A stretch of 64,000 bases of DNA, taken from Isoetes taiwanensis (taxonomy: Eukaryota > Streptophyta > Lycopodiopsida > Isoetales > Isoetaceae). The stretch lies in assembly GCA_021234155.1 (NCBI GenBank), contig JAJEKV010000031.1, positions 3,623,347-3,687,346 of the forward strand, in the 5' to 3' direction. Position numbers and translations under genes: made by a program. Under the pieces are notes generated by a model. The model did no database searches. It was not told the DNA's origin and saw only the letters and a list, made by a program, of their open reading frames with translations. This document shows positions 55,163 through 64,000 of this stretch, piece by piece; the first letter of the stretch is position 1; every line of letters starts with the position of its first letter.

Positions 55163-56179
55163 GATTACCTTCCTGGATTACGGTATCGTGCGGCACTACA
55201 TCTGCGAGGCATTGGCACTTGCCACGGATTTTCGATCATCTTTGTTCACTATCTCCAAGGAGTGCTTTGCTTGTCATACCTTCTGGCGATGTAAATGGCT
55301 TTAGTGGACTGAAAAGCCTATCCGTGAATTTGGATGGGTGAAGCTTCGGCCCGATGGATACTTGTCGACATATTTCTTGAGCTTGCTCATCGCCTCTAAG
55401 CTGCGGCCTTGTCATCGCGTCACTTGTAAGGCCTCTTTTGTAAACCGTGGTTTCCACGCCTTTAGAACTAGCTTCTTCCTTATCCTTCACTTTTTTGTAA
55501 GTAGACCCGCCCGGGGGCCTCGTGCTAATGGCTCGTCGAACAGCTGTAAGCCCCTCGCATATTCTTGTAGGAGTCAATGGCTCGCCAACTGTCCAGCCAA
55601 ACTTGAAGAGGTTATCGGCCATGTCGTCTGATCTTAATGCAGTCTCTTTAAAAGAGCTAGCTTTGCATCGATTGATCTTCTTTAGGCTCTTCTTATGTTT
55701 TGGCCCACTTCAACTAGCCGCAGAACGAGAAAGAATCGTCACTGTAGTTCGCATGTAATAAGAATTCCACGCTTCTTCATTTGATCGGTCTCTCTTGCCC
55801 TTGACATGAAGATGAGGTGCGTCTTCCCACCGGTTTTGAATATCTCCACATACCATTCGATCCCTCTATAAGATCTTCTTACGGACATGGCGGTTCCACG
55901 AGCCTTTATTATTCGGATGTATCTTCTAACGTCAATACATCTTTGCCAGTGCAGAATAGCGGTGACATCTTCATCGTCCTTTGCTTTTTACGGCTGTAGA
56001 GGTCTCGCCTTGCTTGTTTCTCCTTTTGATTGGCTTTTGTGATCCTGTGAAATTACAGCACATGGGTTAATTTTTTCATGCTAAAATATATCTTTGTCGA
56101 AACATATGCAACAAAAAGCGGCTTTGGCGACTTTGAAAAGAATAGAGAGCTAGTTCATTTACTTAATTGTAGCTAACAA

Positions 56180-56200
56180 AAACGCGCTTGGCGCGATTTG
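56180..56200. repeat. GC-rich palindrome, single copy
   Basis: aaacgcgcttggcgcgatttg, one arm diverged. It lies in AT-rich non-coding DNA (56050-56900), where no gene is seen. Confidence 0.7.
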
Positions 56201-56974
56201 AAAAGAGAGCAGGTTCATCTACTAAAAATGTTCAGGACATAACTAACTATAAAAAATAAAACTTAAATTGTCGAATCTACATCTCAAGATATAGAAACTA
56301 ATGTAATGCCTTATTCAACTGCGGCTTTGACACAAATAACTATAAACACCACAACTTACAGAGTTGAATCTTCATCAGAGGACACAACAAACTATAAAAA
56401 ACACAACTACCTACTTAATACTGTTTAGCCACACATTAAGCATACATTTTTGGGACCTATGAACTCAAATATTAGAGGACACATGCTACTTATCGGAGAA
56501 TTACTCTATTATTACAGAAACACATCCTAAAAACCTAACAAAAAAGGGACACAGAAATCAATTACAGAACAAGAACTGATCAATTACACGAGGCTTGTTG
56601 ATTTGTGCTTTACGCTTGTTCGGCCGACCTCGGGCTTGGTATTTGTGCTTTGGGTTGTAAGCCCACCTCTACGGCGGCCGGCGCGGCGGCAGATCCTCTA
56701 GGCGCCATAGAAGCGCAAGTCGCGGATAATATGAGACTGGGGTTTTGGTTTAAACTTATATGTATGCGTTCATAATCTAGGCCGTCAGATTTACAACCGT
56801 AAATTCAAATTCGCGTCCTTTTAAATTTATACCGCCTTAATTAACCGCCCGTCCCGCTCATTTACAAATTTAAATTGTGTTTTTCTTTTTAGTGCAATTT
56901 CAAGATAACAATTAATTATTAATTTCAAGAAACGCATATGTGGCAATCTACTACCACCTAATCGGCCACCTACT

Positions 56975-57110
56975 ATCAGAGCGCCCAAGATCATTCCTAC
57001 TATCAGAGCGCCCAAGAACAATCGACTATCAGAGCGCCCAAGATCCGTTCGATCGAGCCGCCTTCAATCCCGTTCAATCGAGCGCCTTCAATCCCATTCG
57101 ATGCCTGCTG
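56975..57110. repeat. 27-base tandem repeat before the second DUF8039-like exon
   Basis: ctatcagagcgcccaagatc with atcattccta, three copies (about 56975, 57000, 57028), then two to three copies of ttcaatcgagcgccttcaat. It is followed by a possible short first exon ending ...CTGAACTATG at a GTGAGT donor (57118). An aggcgctcaagatcatt phrase also precedes the truncated exon at 33104. Confidence 0.65.
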
Positions 57111-57203
57111 AACTATGGTGAGTGTGATTCCATTCCGAATGCATTCTCTTGTTCTCTATTTTTCGTCCTCTATTTTTTACAATGCATTCTGGTTCTTTAT
57201 CAG

Positions 57204-57447
57204 TGTCGGAGAAGAATGCTATCTTTTAACAGCAAACTTGAAGCGCCGAGTAGGCTTATGTAAAATCGAAGATCTGAATCCAAGTTCTATGTGTCATGGT
57301 GTTCCTCTTGGAAACAGTTTCTGTAAGATTTCCATTATAAACTGCAATTATGAAGATGAGGCTCTTCCAAGAAGACATCCCGGTGGCGATACAGTTGGTG
57401 AAAGCATGGGCACATTTGTAGCATGGCCAAAAGAACGTCTGAAAAAG
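57204..57447 (+). pseudogene. DUF8039-like transposon exon, copy 2
   Basis: Bounded by an acceptor (ggttctttatcag, ending 57203) and a donor (AAAG then GTATGT, 57448), with an open frame throughout: EECYLLTANLKRRVGLCKIE, CHGVPLGN, DEALPRRHPGGDTVGESMG, TFVAWPKERLKK. It is homologous, with the same exon end, to 32227-32490 on the other strand. In plant En/Spm-type transposon proteins this domain lies C-terminal; its role is unknown. No partner exons were identified nearby, so it may be a fragment. Confidence 0.6.
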
Positions 57448-57520
57448 GTATGTATATTTGGATATTCAAAAAAAATAGAATAAATCATAACATCTGCGTG
57501 AAGTTGTGAATTTTGAATTC

Positions 57521-57620
57521 TGTGATGGTCTTTAGCCAGTCTTATCAACCCCATGAAACTACACATTAATGAAAATATGTAGTTTCTTGGGGTTGGTCAT
57601 ACTGGCTGGAGGGCATCACA
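57521..57620. repeat. 100-bp hairpin (MITE or miRNA-precursor-like)
   Basis: Two 47-base arms beginning tgtgatg pair with 9 mismatches and a loop of about 6 bases. The best-paired stretches are caacccca-gaaactaca and agccagt. It lies directly downstream of the DUF8039-like exon, in what would be its intron. Size and pairing suit a small foldback MITE; a small-RNA precursor is possible. Confidence 0.7.
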
Positions 57621-57685
57621 GGATTCAATGTTTTCGACATTGCATATAAAAAATAATATTCAACTAATGACAAAAAAGTATAGTG

Positions 57686-57773
57686 CAAAATTGCGCCAGG
57701 CGCGAGTTTGCATTCATATTCCAAAAAAGTATATGTACATTTCTTCTGCAAAAAATGCGCCAGGCGCGAATTC
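57686..57773. repeat. GC-rich palindrome cluster 3
   Basis: caaaattgcgccaggcgcgagtttg (57686-57710) and aaaatgcgccaggcgcgaattc (57752-57773), both with an intact gcgccaggcgc core. They lie between the hairpin and the exon on the minus strand. Confidence 0.8.
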
Positions 57774-57782
57774 TTTCTATCT

Positions 57783-58188
57783 CTACAATATGTCACACAG
57801 GCCTACTTCATCGGCCCAATTCCGCAAGAAGTCCCACCTGAACCACCCTGATATGACAGGATCCTCATCTTCCCTGCGGATGTCGAGTCTCCAAACCAGA
57901 GTGTTGTATCGATCCCTGATACTATAAATCAAATCCTCGTACTTATTTGTTGGCATGAGCCTTACTAAGAGCATGAGGAGTCGGATATGTCCATAGATGC
58001 GATGAAAGTGTTCCCATGGCCCCCGATCTGAGGGTGTCTCTTTGGATTCTCCAACTCTCTTTGAGCGTTTTTTGAACAGCACAATCAAGTAATATCTTGT
58101 ATGTGGGGTCGAGTTGATGGTCGTCCGGGGAAGTGTATTTGATCTAGAAGCGGCCGGTGTCCATGCATAAGGAAAATCCATGGCACTA
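57783..58188 (-). pseudogene. Exon of unknown protein
   Basis: A 132-codon minus-strand frame that opens with ATG just after a splice acceptor (ctccttctag at 58189-58198). It includes YYLIVLFKKRSKRVG, WEHFHRIYGHIRLLMLLVRL and RDRYNTLVWRLDI, ending near WADEVGLCDI. Helical, basic and aromatic-rich. No family recognised. It could be the 5' part of the minus-strand gene at 51.6-56.0 kb, but the DUF8039-like exon on the opposite strand lies between. Confidence 0.4.
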
Positions 58189-58260
58189 GAAGGAGAGAAA
58201 TTAAGTAATTAGCAAATAATATATTACTCTCCCAATAAAACTATTCGAACATACATATTT

Positions 58261-58319
58261 CAAAAGCGCGCGCTTTGTGTTTTTTCAAATATCTATTTAA
58301 ACGCTTTGGCGCGATTTGT
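58261..58319. repeat. GC-rich palindrome cluster 4 (diverged)
   Basis: caaaagcgcgcgctttg (58261-58277) and acgctttggcgcgatttg (58301-58318). These are the rightmost copies of the family. Confidence 0.6.
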
Positions 58320-58589
58320 ATAGAGCCGTATGAAAAGAAAAGCCCGAGCCGAGCTTTGATTAATCTAGTGGAAAAACGTAACCCAAAAATAGAAATGCCA
58401 AGGCCGATTTCTCCCATTCCAACATATTATTCTAACGAATCACGAGAATCTGAGAATTTGGGTAATTTGGGCTAGAGCAGATATATAACAATAATAGTCC
58501 TTGTTTAGTTCAATATTTAGTTCATTATTTTAGTTCATTATTTAGAGCAGATAGAGGAAGAGCTAGTGAAATATAATAAGAGCGGAATC

Positions 58590-58700
58590 TGGGGAGAATC
58601 GGCAGATAGATCATACAGCAGATAGATCATAGATCATAGAGCAGATAGATCATAGATCATAGAGCAGATAGATCATAGATCATTATTTACTTCATTATTT
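58590..58700. repeat. Tandem repeat (cagatagatcatagatcata)
   Basis: Four or more copies of agagcagatagatcatagat with a period of about 27 bases. The flanking phrase ttcattattttaga is also repeated (58520, 58690). No coding signal in 58320-59900. Confidence 0.8.
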
Positions 58701-59099
58701 TAGATCATTAATTAGAACAGATAGAGGAAGACCTAGTGAAATAGAATAAGAGCAGATCATATAGGCAAGATCACAGAACCAATCCTGTGAGGAGGAACTG
58801 CTTTATGTAAAATAACTACTTTATGTATATAACAGGAAATACTAACCTATTTGTGTTCTGTACCCGAGAATTGAGCCTTTTCCTTCTAGCCGAAACCAAA
58901 AGATCGAAAATCAAAGTTGATTTGATTCGAGAAGCCAATAGCAGATGATTTTAGCCTTAAGAAGCCGAGAAAAAACAATAGCCGAGAAGCCGAGAAGCTT
59001 TAACACAAAAAACCAAAGTTATTCAAAGTCAGAGAGATTGTAGAGAGCCGAAAACCCAAAAAAACCAAAGACATTGTATAGAGCCTACAAACCTTTGAG

Positions 59100-59430
59100 C
59101 CGAAAAAACCTTTGAGCCGAAAACCCTAAAGCAGATAGAAGTCGAGATTGATGCAGATAGAAGCCGAGAAGCAGATAGAAGCCGAGAAACAGATAGAAGC
59201 CGAGAAACAGATAGAAGCCGATAGAGCCGAGAAGCAGATAGAAGCCGATAGAGCTTAAAAACAGATAAAAGCTCGAAAGCTCGAAAACAGATAAAAAGTC
59301 GGAAGCAGATTGAAGCCGAGAAAGATAGATTGACGATTCCTTAGGTCATGCAGCAGATAGATTGATGCCCAAAAAGCAGAGAAGATAGATTGAAGGTAGA
59401 TTGATGATGCCGAGAAGCAGATAGAAATAG
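59100..59430. repeat. Tandem repeat (gccgagaagcagatagaa)
   Basis: About 15 imperfect copies of a unit of roughly 18 bases, preceded by related gagccgaaaa units from 58860. Composition changes gradually from one unit type to the next. Confidence 0.75.
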
Positions 59431-59619
59431 AGAAAGCGTAGCGCTGGAATGCCGAAATTGGCGCAAGCGCTAATGTTGAAAGTGTGAGAGAAAAGTTTGA
59501 AAAGGAAGGCTAACTTGAAATAATAACCGCTTTTAAAATTTGCATCAGCGCCATTATAACTTCCGCGAAAATTTATTACAAGGGTTAATTGTTTTAAGGA
59601 CAATTGTTTTAAGGGTTAT

Positions 59620-59895
59620 TAAGTTTAAAAGTTATGACTTATAAGTTTTTAAAATAGTTTTAAGTTAATAGTTAAGTTATAAGTTTAAAAGTCTAAGTTA
59701 TAAGTTAATAGTTAAGTTATAAGTTAAAAAGTCTAAGTTATAAGTTAAAAAGTCTAAGTTATAAAGTCTAAGTTAAGTTAAAAAGTCTAAGTTAAAAAGT
59801 ATAAGTTAAAAAGTCTAAGTTAAGTTATAAGTTAAAAAGTCTAAGTTATAAGTTAATAGTTAAGTTTAAGTTAATAGTTAAGTTATAAGTTAGTA
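59620..59895. repeat. Tandem repeat (taagttataagttaaaaagtc)
   Basis: AT-rich array of a unit of 13-27 bases made of aagttataagtta and aaaagtctaagtta. Confidence 0.85.
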
Positions 59896-60000
59896 TATGC
59901 TAACTTACTATATATTTTTATGCATTCTAGGTCTAACTTACTATAGTTATATGCTAGTGGTATATGCTAACTTACTATATATTTTTATGCATTCTAGGTC
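59885..60000 (+). repeat. Direct repeat spanning a splice acceptor
   Basis: tatatgctaacttactatat followed by atttttatgcattctaggtc occurs at 59893-59933 and again at 59961-60000. Each copy ends in an acceptor-like attctag. Only the second leads into the coding exon. Confidence 0.8.
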
Positions 60001-60839
60001 AATGGCATGCAAAATGCTAAAAAAAAAGCCCCCAATGATGCTAATCAAGGCAAGGAGAAATTCCCAACTAATGAACATGATGTCCAAGGAAAGGAAAATA
60101 CCTCAAATGATGTTGATGATGGCAAAGGAAAGGAAAAGACTCCAAATGATGTTGATGATGGCAAAGGAAAGGAAAAGACCTCAAATGAAAAGGATGATGG
60201 CAAAGGAAAGGAAATTGTACTTTATACTCGGGTCGATTGGAAAAACAAAAAAGTCAAGATCCTGCATGCATGCAACAGAGAGGCAGTAGGAGAAGGGATT
60301 ATTGTTCTAGCAGATCCTATCAATGCAGTGAATGATGAAAGATTAGGGGGAGGACAAGGTTAGGTGTGGCAATCTCAAAATTATATGACAATTGGAAGGA
60401 AAAGGGTTCGGGCAAACAAGAATGCCTAGCTTGTGTGAAGCAACTAGAGGTTCCAACTATTGTTGCATGGCCTAGGGGGACAAGATTCAAGCTGGAGGGG
60501 AACTACACGTTTCCTTTAGATGTAGAACCATTGTCAACAATGTTCACACAGTGTAGCAAGAGGCCACTTCCAACTTTCAAACATTATCCCACCAAAAGAT
60601 GCAAGTCAGATTATGATTGTTCTCCTGAAGCTATGATGAAGGTTAGAGGAGGTGAATGTTGTTGGGCTTCTTGTGTTAGAATGTTTACAATAGAGGAGTT
60701 GGTGGGAGCAAGAGCTACATATCAGGAACATAAGTGTGATAGCAGGAGGAATTTCATGTACACCATATTTGGCTATGCAATTCAGGATGAAAGATCAAAG
60801 AAGAAAAGATTCCCATTGAATGGAAAGTGGATATGTTCA

Positions 60840-61985
60840 CGTACGAAATCAACACCATATAGTATTCTGCTTGAAATCTTATAGTATTTTGCGAATCTTG
60901 TTATACAGTTTAGCAAATTTTGTACTTGCATACCCCACAAACGAGGAACTTTATGTACGGTATAGATTAAAAAATAAGGGGCGAATATGCCTATCCAACA
61001 GCTCTCGTTGCCCTACGTCACCCCCCGTGTGAATATGCACCCAAACCAAAGGGGGTTTAAGGGGGATTTTAATTTAAATGTGTTGGACCCAATGGTTGTG
61101 TTAATTAATGTCAATGGTAGTTATGTGTTGATTGTTAATGTCAATGGTTGTTATGTGTTGGTTGTTATGTGTTGGGAGATTTAATTTTTATATGTTGGAT
61201 GTTAATGGTTTGTGTTGCAAAAAAAAAATTTTGGCCTTCGGAGGCCTTAGGAACGTGGTGTGACAAAAACTTTAGAATTCAAACCAGAAAAAACTAGAAT
61301 TCATTTGAGAAGGGCGTAGAATAATCCGCCTGTTGTGTGCATAAGAATCCATTTGTTGATTGAAGCTAAAGGCTGGCTACTATGAACAATCCGGCAGCCA
61401 GGAATATCCAAGAGTTGGAAGCAAACAGAGGGCCTAAACTTGAATCTGCAGCAAATCTTAGGAAGGAAACAAAAGGGGTTTTGCAGCACTACATTGTAGA
61501 ATCAGGAAACCAAAAAAAACATTATGCTAACTGAAGAAACATTAAGAAACAAATACCTTTGTAAGTGTGAGCAAAAAATCCATCTCGTGGTAGTAAAATC
61601 CACTCCGACAATAAGAATCCAAGAGGGCAAGTACACATGCATATGCACACATGCACATACATGCACACATGCACATGCACTTGCACTTGCCCTTGCACTT
61701 GCACTTGCACATGCACATGCACAATACACATGCACATACACACACATGCACATGCATGTGCACATGCACATGCATACACATGCGCAGTGTTCATGCACAA
61801 ACACATGCAGAGAAAGACAACAACCCTCGGATTGTTCCCACCAACGAAAATCAACGGCCCTTAAATGGTGCACTCTAGAAATACTATTTAGTACACCTCA
61901 ACGAATACAACAACGAAATCATAGAAAAACCATGTGAAAAAGCGTATAAAAATCTAAAAGTAACCCCCTGTTATTGTGCTACATA
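60840..61985. mobile_element. 1.15-kb insertion in DUF7869-like gene (same family as 47747-50049)
   Basis: Splits the codons GKWICS and KAWMAIHG, which are contiguous in locus 1. TTCA is present on both sides (60836-60839 and 61986-61989). Read on the minus strand it starts TATGTAGCACAATAACAGGG, matching the start of the kelch-carrying insertion for about 120 bases. The other end (60845-61012) matches 49876-50048 but in the opposite relative orientation. It carries a CA-rich tract (61630-61805) and no recognisable gene. Confidence 0.7.
61630..61805. repeat. TGCACA/CTTGCA microsatellite
   Basis: Run of tgcaca, acatgcac and cttgcacttgc units, alternating purine and pyrimidine throughout. Apparent frames of up to 137 codons on both strands (Cys/His/Met/Val-rich) are artefacts of this tract. 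Confidence 0.9.
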
Positions 61986-64000
61986 TTCAAAAGCATGGAT
62001 GGCTATACATGGAATTCCAACCTCTTCTTGGCACAACTGGCAAAAGAGACATGAAAATGGTAGTAAAATTGCATTGCATGGGAACACTGGCCTGGTAAGG
62101 CCTACCTCAAGAACTATAGCTGCAAAGGAAATATTTGAAAGATATGTGGATTTCAATGCAGAAAACATGCCACATAAGAGTAAGAAGGATGAACAGGGTA
62201 GAGTTATTGTTGAAAAGAGATTGCCATCCCATTGTACCCAGAAGAGCATATTAGAGGAAATAAATGCATTGCTTCGGGAACTTGGAGTGGCCTCTATATC
62301 CCAGCCCAGTTTTAGTAGGCTATGGAATAAGCATTTCAAGCATGTGACCATAGCAACTTCAAACAACTTTGCCAAGTGCAATTTATGTGCTAAGCTGAAG
62401 GAGACACTAGATAAGACTATGCAACCAAGTCTAAGGGCAAAGATAAGGGAACATATGAAGGACCATATATGACAGATCAACTATCATGTAGATCAACTTA
62501 TTGGATGTGGAGGACCTTATCCGCAATGGAACCTAATAACTATCTATGTATTATACATGATAAAATGGACCAACGTGAAGACTTGTCTTCCACAATTCAA
62601 GTACATTCCTAAGTCATGTGGAAGATCATACCCTTTGCAGATTTCAATGATCGGGGCAATATTGCATGGGCGGTCTCGGACCTATTATGGCCATTTCGGT
62701 TTAGAGTTGTGGAGTGATGATCCAGATTTTCACATTGGGAGTATCATGAGGTGTTTAAGAAACTATGAGAAGGGTTACAATGGTCACCTACAGGATCCTA
62801 CTAGACTAGCGAGGCACTACATAGTGCATTGTTGGATGGAACCCTAATAGTATTGAAAAGTTTAGCAAGGCAAGATTTAGGAGGAATGGACCTAATGAAC
62901 ATGTTGGAGCTTCAACATCTCGTGCTAAACCTCGAGATCCGCTGCAAAAGCTCCTCTTGCAACTAGATAATTGTGCTTTGGTCAAAATAAGAAACGGTGG
63001 ATGTTTTCTTTCCTATCCTACTTAATGTACCGTGGGTATTTTTGAAAGAGTCAATTTGGGGTTCCTAATGCCGGGACATACTCATGAGGATGTGGATGCA
63101 TTGTTTGGAAAATATAGTCATGTATTGAGACAGACGGTTACCAACTTTCCTGTGCTATTGGAAATATTTCATGGATGTACAAATCCATCTCCTATAGGAT
63201 CTATCATAGAAGAAGTGCCCGATTGGAAGAGTTTTGTGGATGGTTATGCTCTCGACATGGAAGGTCATTCTAGACCTCTTCAATTCACTTTTTGGGTGAG
63301 AGAAGGGATTCCAATCATGCAATGGAAAATGAGACCTTGAGGAGAGGAGATTTGGAGAGGTGAGGCAGAAATTTGGCTTGAGGGATGCAAATGGCAAGCC
63401 TATGATACCTCCTGGTCAACCAAAAGCTCTAAAACCAACTGAAGAAGTCAAGCAATTGGGATTGACTAAGGATGGCATCAATGACTACATCAAGCATTGG
63501 CAAACTAATTCAGATGACACTAATCGTGCATTGATAGATTATTGGAAGAAGGTGATCAACTTGTTGGATGAGGTAGACACATCCTCAGAAGAGCTGAAAG
63601 AAGGGTGGTTCCCTAAAAGTAAGTGGAAAACATTAGCTGGTGCCGAATTTAAGATGATGGTACCATTAGTAGCATTGTGAAGGCATATGCTCCTCCTCAA
63701 TCTGATAAACACTATGTTGGTCCTAAGAAGGATAGGCCAAAATATCTAGGCATGGATTCTTATGAACCTTCTACTGACGTGGAGTGCCACCAATTTGTAG
63801 TAGTAAAACCAGCAGATCTAGAGACCTATCCAGTGTGGTTGGGATGGACTATCTCGGATATTTGCAAAGAAGAAGGTGATGTTAACCCGATAAGGTGCGC
63901 GTGGAATGGTGGTGTCAAATTACATCGGTTGAGTAATGTCTTAGATAAAGAAAGATATATTCAGATTGTTGGACAAAGAGGTGGAGGAGAAATCCTAGTG

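Larger units (their letters stand above)
51634..56044 (-). pseudogene. Decayed multi-exon gene with DGQH motif and methyltransferase-like segments
   Basis: A series of minus-strand exons in plausible order. Acceptor at 56044 (tttcacag, then GATCAC) followed by QKEKQARRDLYSRKKQRT. 55622-55236: ADNLFKFGWTVGEPLTPTRI. 55162-54924: KPEDFIENPDIHFMIIDGQH and SIEAQKVLIKKAQHTGHQLF, ending at a donor. 54536-54150: IHDYEAYKVTTCSPYIEQLR and a Lys-rich stretch. 53990-53480: APMVADDYNTLFNI. 53408-53172: an acidic tail. 53079-52885: CPLGTTCWELHVGGYIGREA. 52844-52587, and 51960-51634. IIDGQH recalls the DGQHR/ParB-like fold, and the CPLGT-to-FFEKVLEE segment recalls the C-terminal part of N6/N4-type DNA methyltransferases. 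Both links are by eye and weak. Frameshifts separate several exons, so it is most likely a pseudogene. Confidence 0.4.
59998..64000 (+). pseudogene. DUF7869-like gene, locus 2 (decayed, runs off window)
   Basis: Same family as 26332-29720, opposite orientation, with the same exon start (AG then GTCAATG) at 59998. It opens with repeats of a 13-14 residue unit (GKGKEKTPNDVDD). Then VLYTRVDWKNKKVKILH, CCWASCVRMF (near 60660), and GKWICS, where a 1.15-kb insertion intrudes. The gene resumes at KAWMAIHGIPTSSWHNWQ (61990), SKIALHGNTG, AENMPHKSKKDEQGRVIVEK, the AKCNLCAKLKE Cys pair, and RTYYGHFGLELWSDDPDFHI. Near 62960-63060 come LDNCA, split by an insertion, and then GHTHEDVDALFGKYS. The C-terminal WLGWTISDICKEEGD module is near 63838-63880. 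Two one-base insertions near 60340-60360, a two-base one near 62975 and others break the frame. The end lies beyond the window. Confidence 0.6.

Noticed and set aside
61522-61937. Cys/His/Met/Val-rich frames on both strands
   Set aside because: Products of the TGCACA microsatellite; open on both strands and in several frames.

Overview
This is nuclear DNA from a plant. Evidence: a Ty3/gypsy chromovirus with a chromodomain, plant-type L1 LINEs with a zinc-knuckle (zf-RVT-like) tail, a Helitron Rep relic, tRNA-derived SINEs, an F-box/kelch-type gene fragment with plant-like splice signals, and a plant transposon-associated domain (DUF8039-like). The density of decayed repeats and the two DUF7869-like genes make me lean towards a large-genome non-seed plant such as a fern, but the species cannot be fixed from the sequence. 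I see no clearly intact host gene. Almost everything is transposon, satellite or pseudogene.

Layout. 0-18.4 kb is a macro-repeat. It cycles through a tRNA-derived SINE (always minus strand), an AT-rich linker, a 110-bp satellite, a GT-rich block and long purine-only (GA)n tracts. A 1 kb decayed interval inside it (9.4-12.9 kb) holds an 83-bp tandem repeat and a Helitron relic. 18.4-20.9 kb is non-coding with two foldback structures. 20.9-26.2 kb is a 5'-truncated, frameshifted chromovirus with its 3' LTR. 26.3-29.7 kb (minus) is a decayed DUF7869-like gene with a foldback element inserted in an exon. 30.3-33.2 kb has an acidic ORF, foldback MITEs carrying a GC-rich palindrome, a DUF8039-like exon and a truncated first exon.

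33.3-50.8 kb is one deep nest. A second chromovirus copy (integrase to LTR) has its LTR apparently split by two LINE copies. The second LINE copy is itself split by a GC-rich LINE on the minus strand (40.23-46.0 kb) and by a 2.3-kb insertion carrying a kelch gene fragment (47.75-50.05 kb). 51.6-56.05 kb (minus) is a decayed multi-exon gene with a DGQH motif and methyltransferase-like segments. Its introns are loaded with a 21-bp palindrome, AAATCGCGCCTGGCGCGATTT. 56.9-58.2 kb holds a second DUF8039-like exon, a 100-bp hairpin and an unknown exon. 58.5-60 kb is simple repeats. 60 kb to the end (plus) is a second DUF7869-like gene, frameshifted and interrupted by a 1.15-kb insertion that shares one terminus and an internal module with the kelch-carrying insertion.

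The most promising novel signals are the dispersed palindrome family, the insertion family with common termini that carries a host gene fragment, and the DGQH/methyltransferase-like gene. Every protein assignment comes from reading translated motifs by eye, with no database search.
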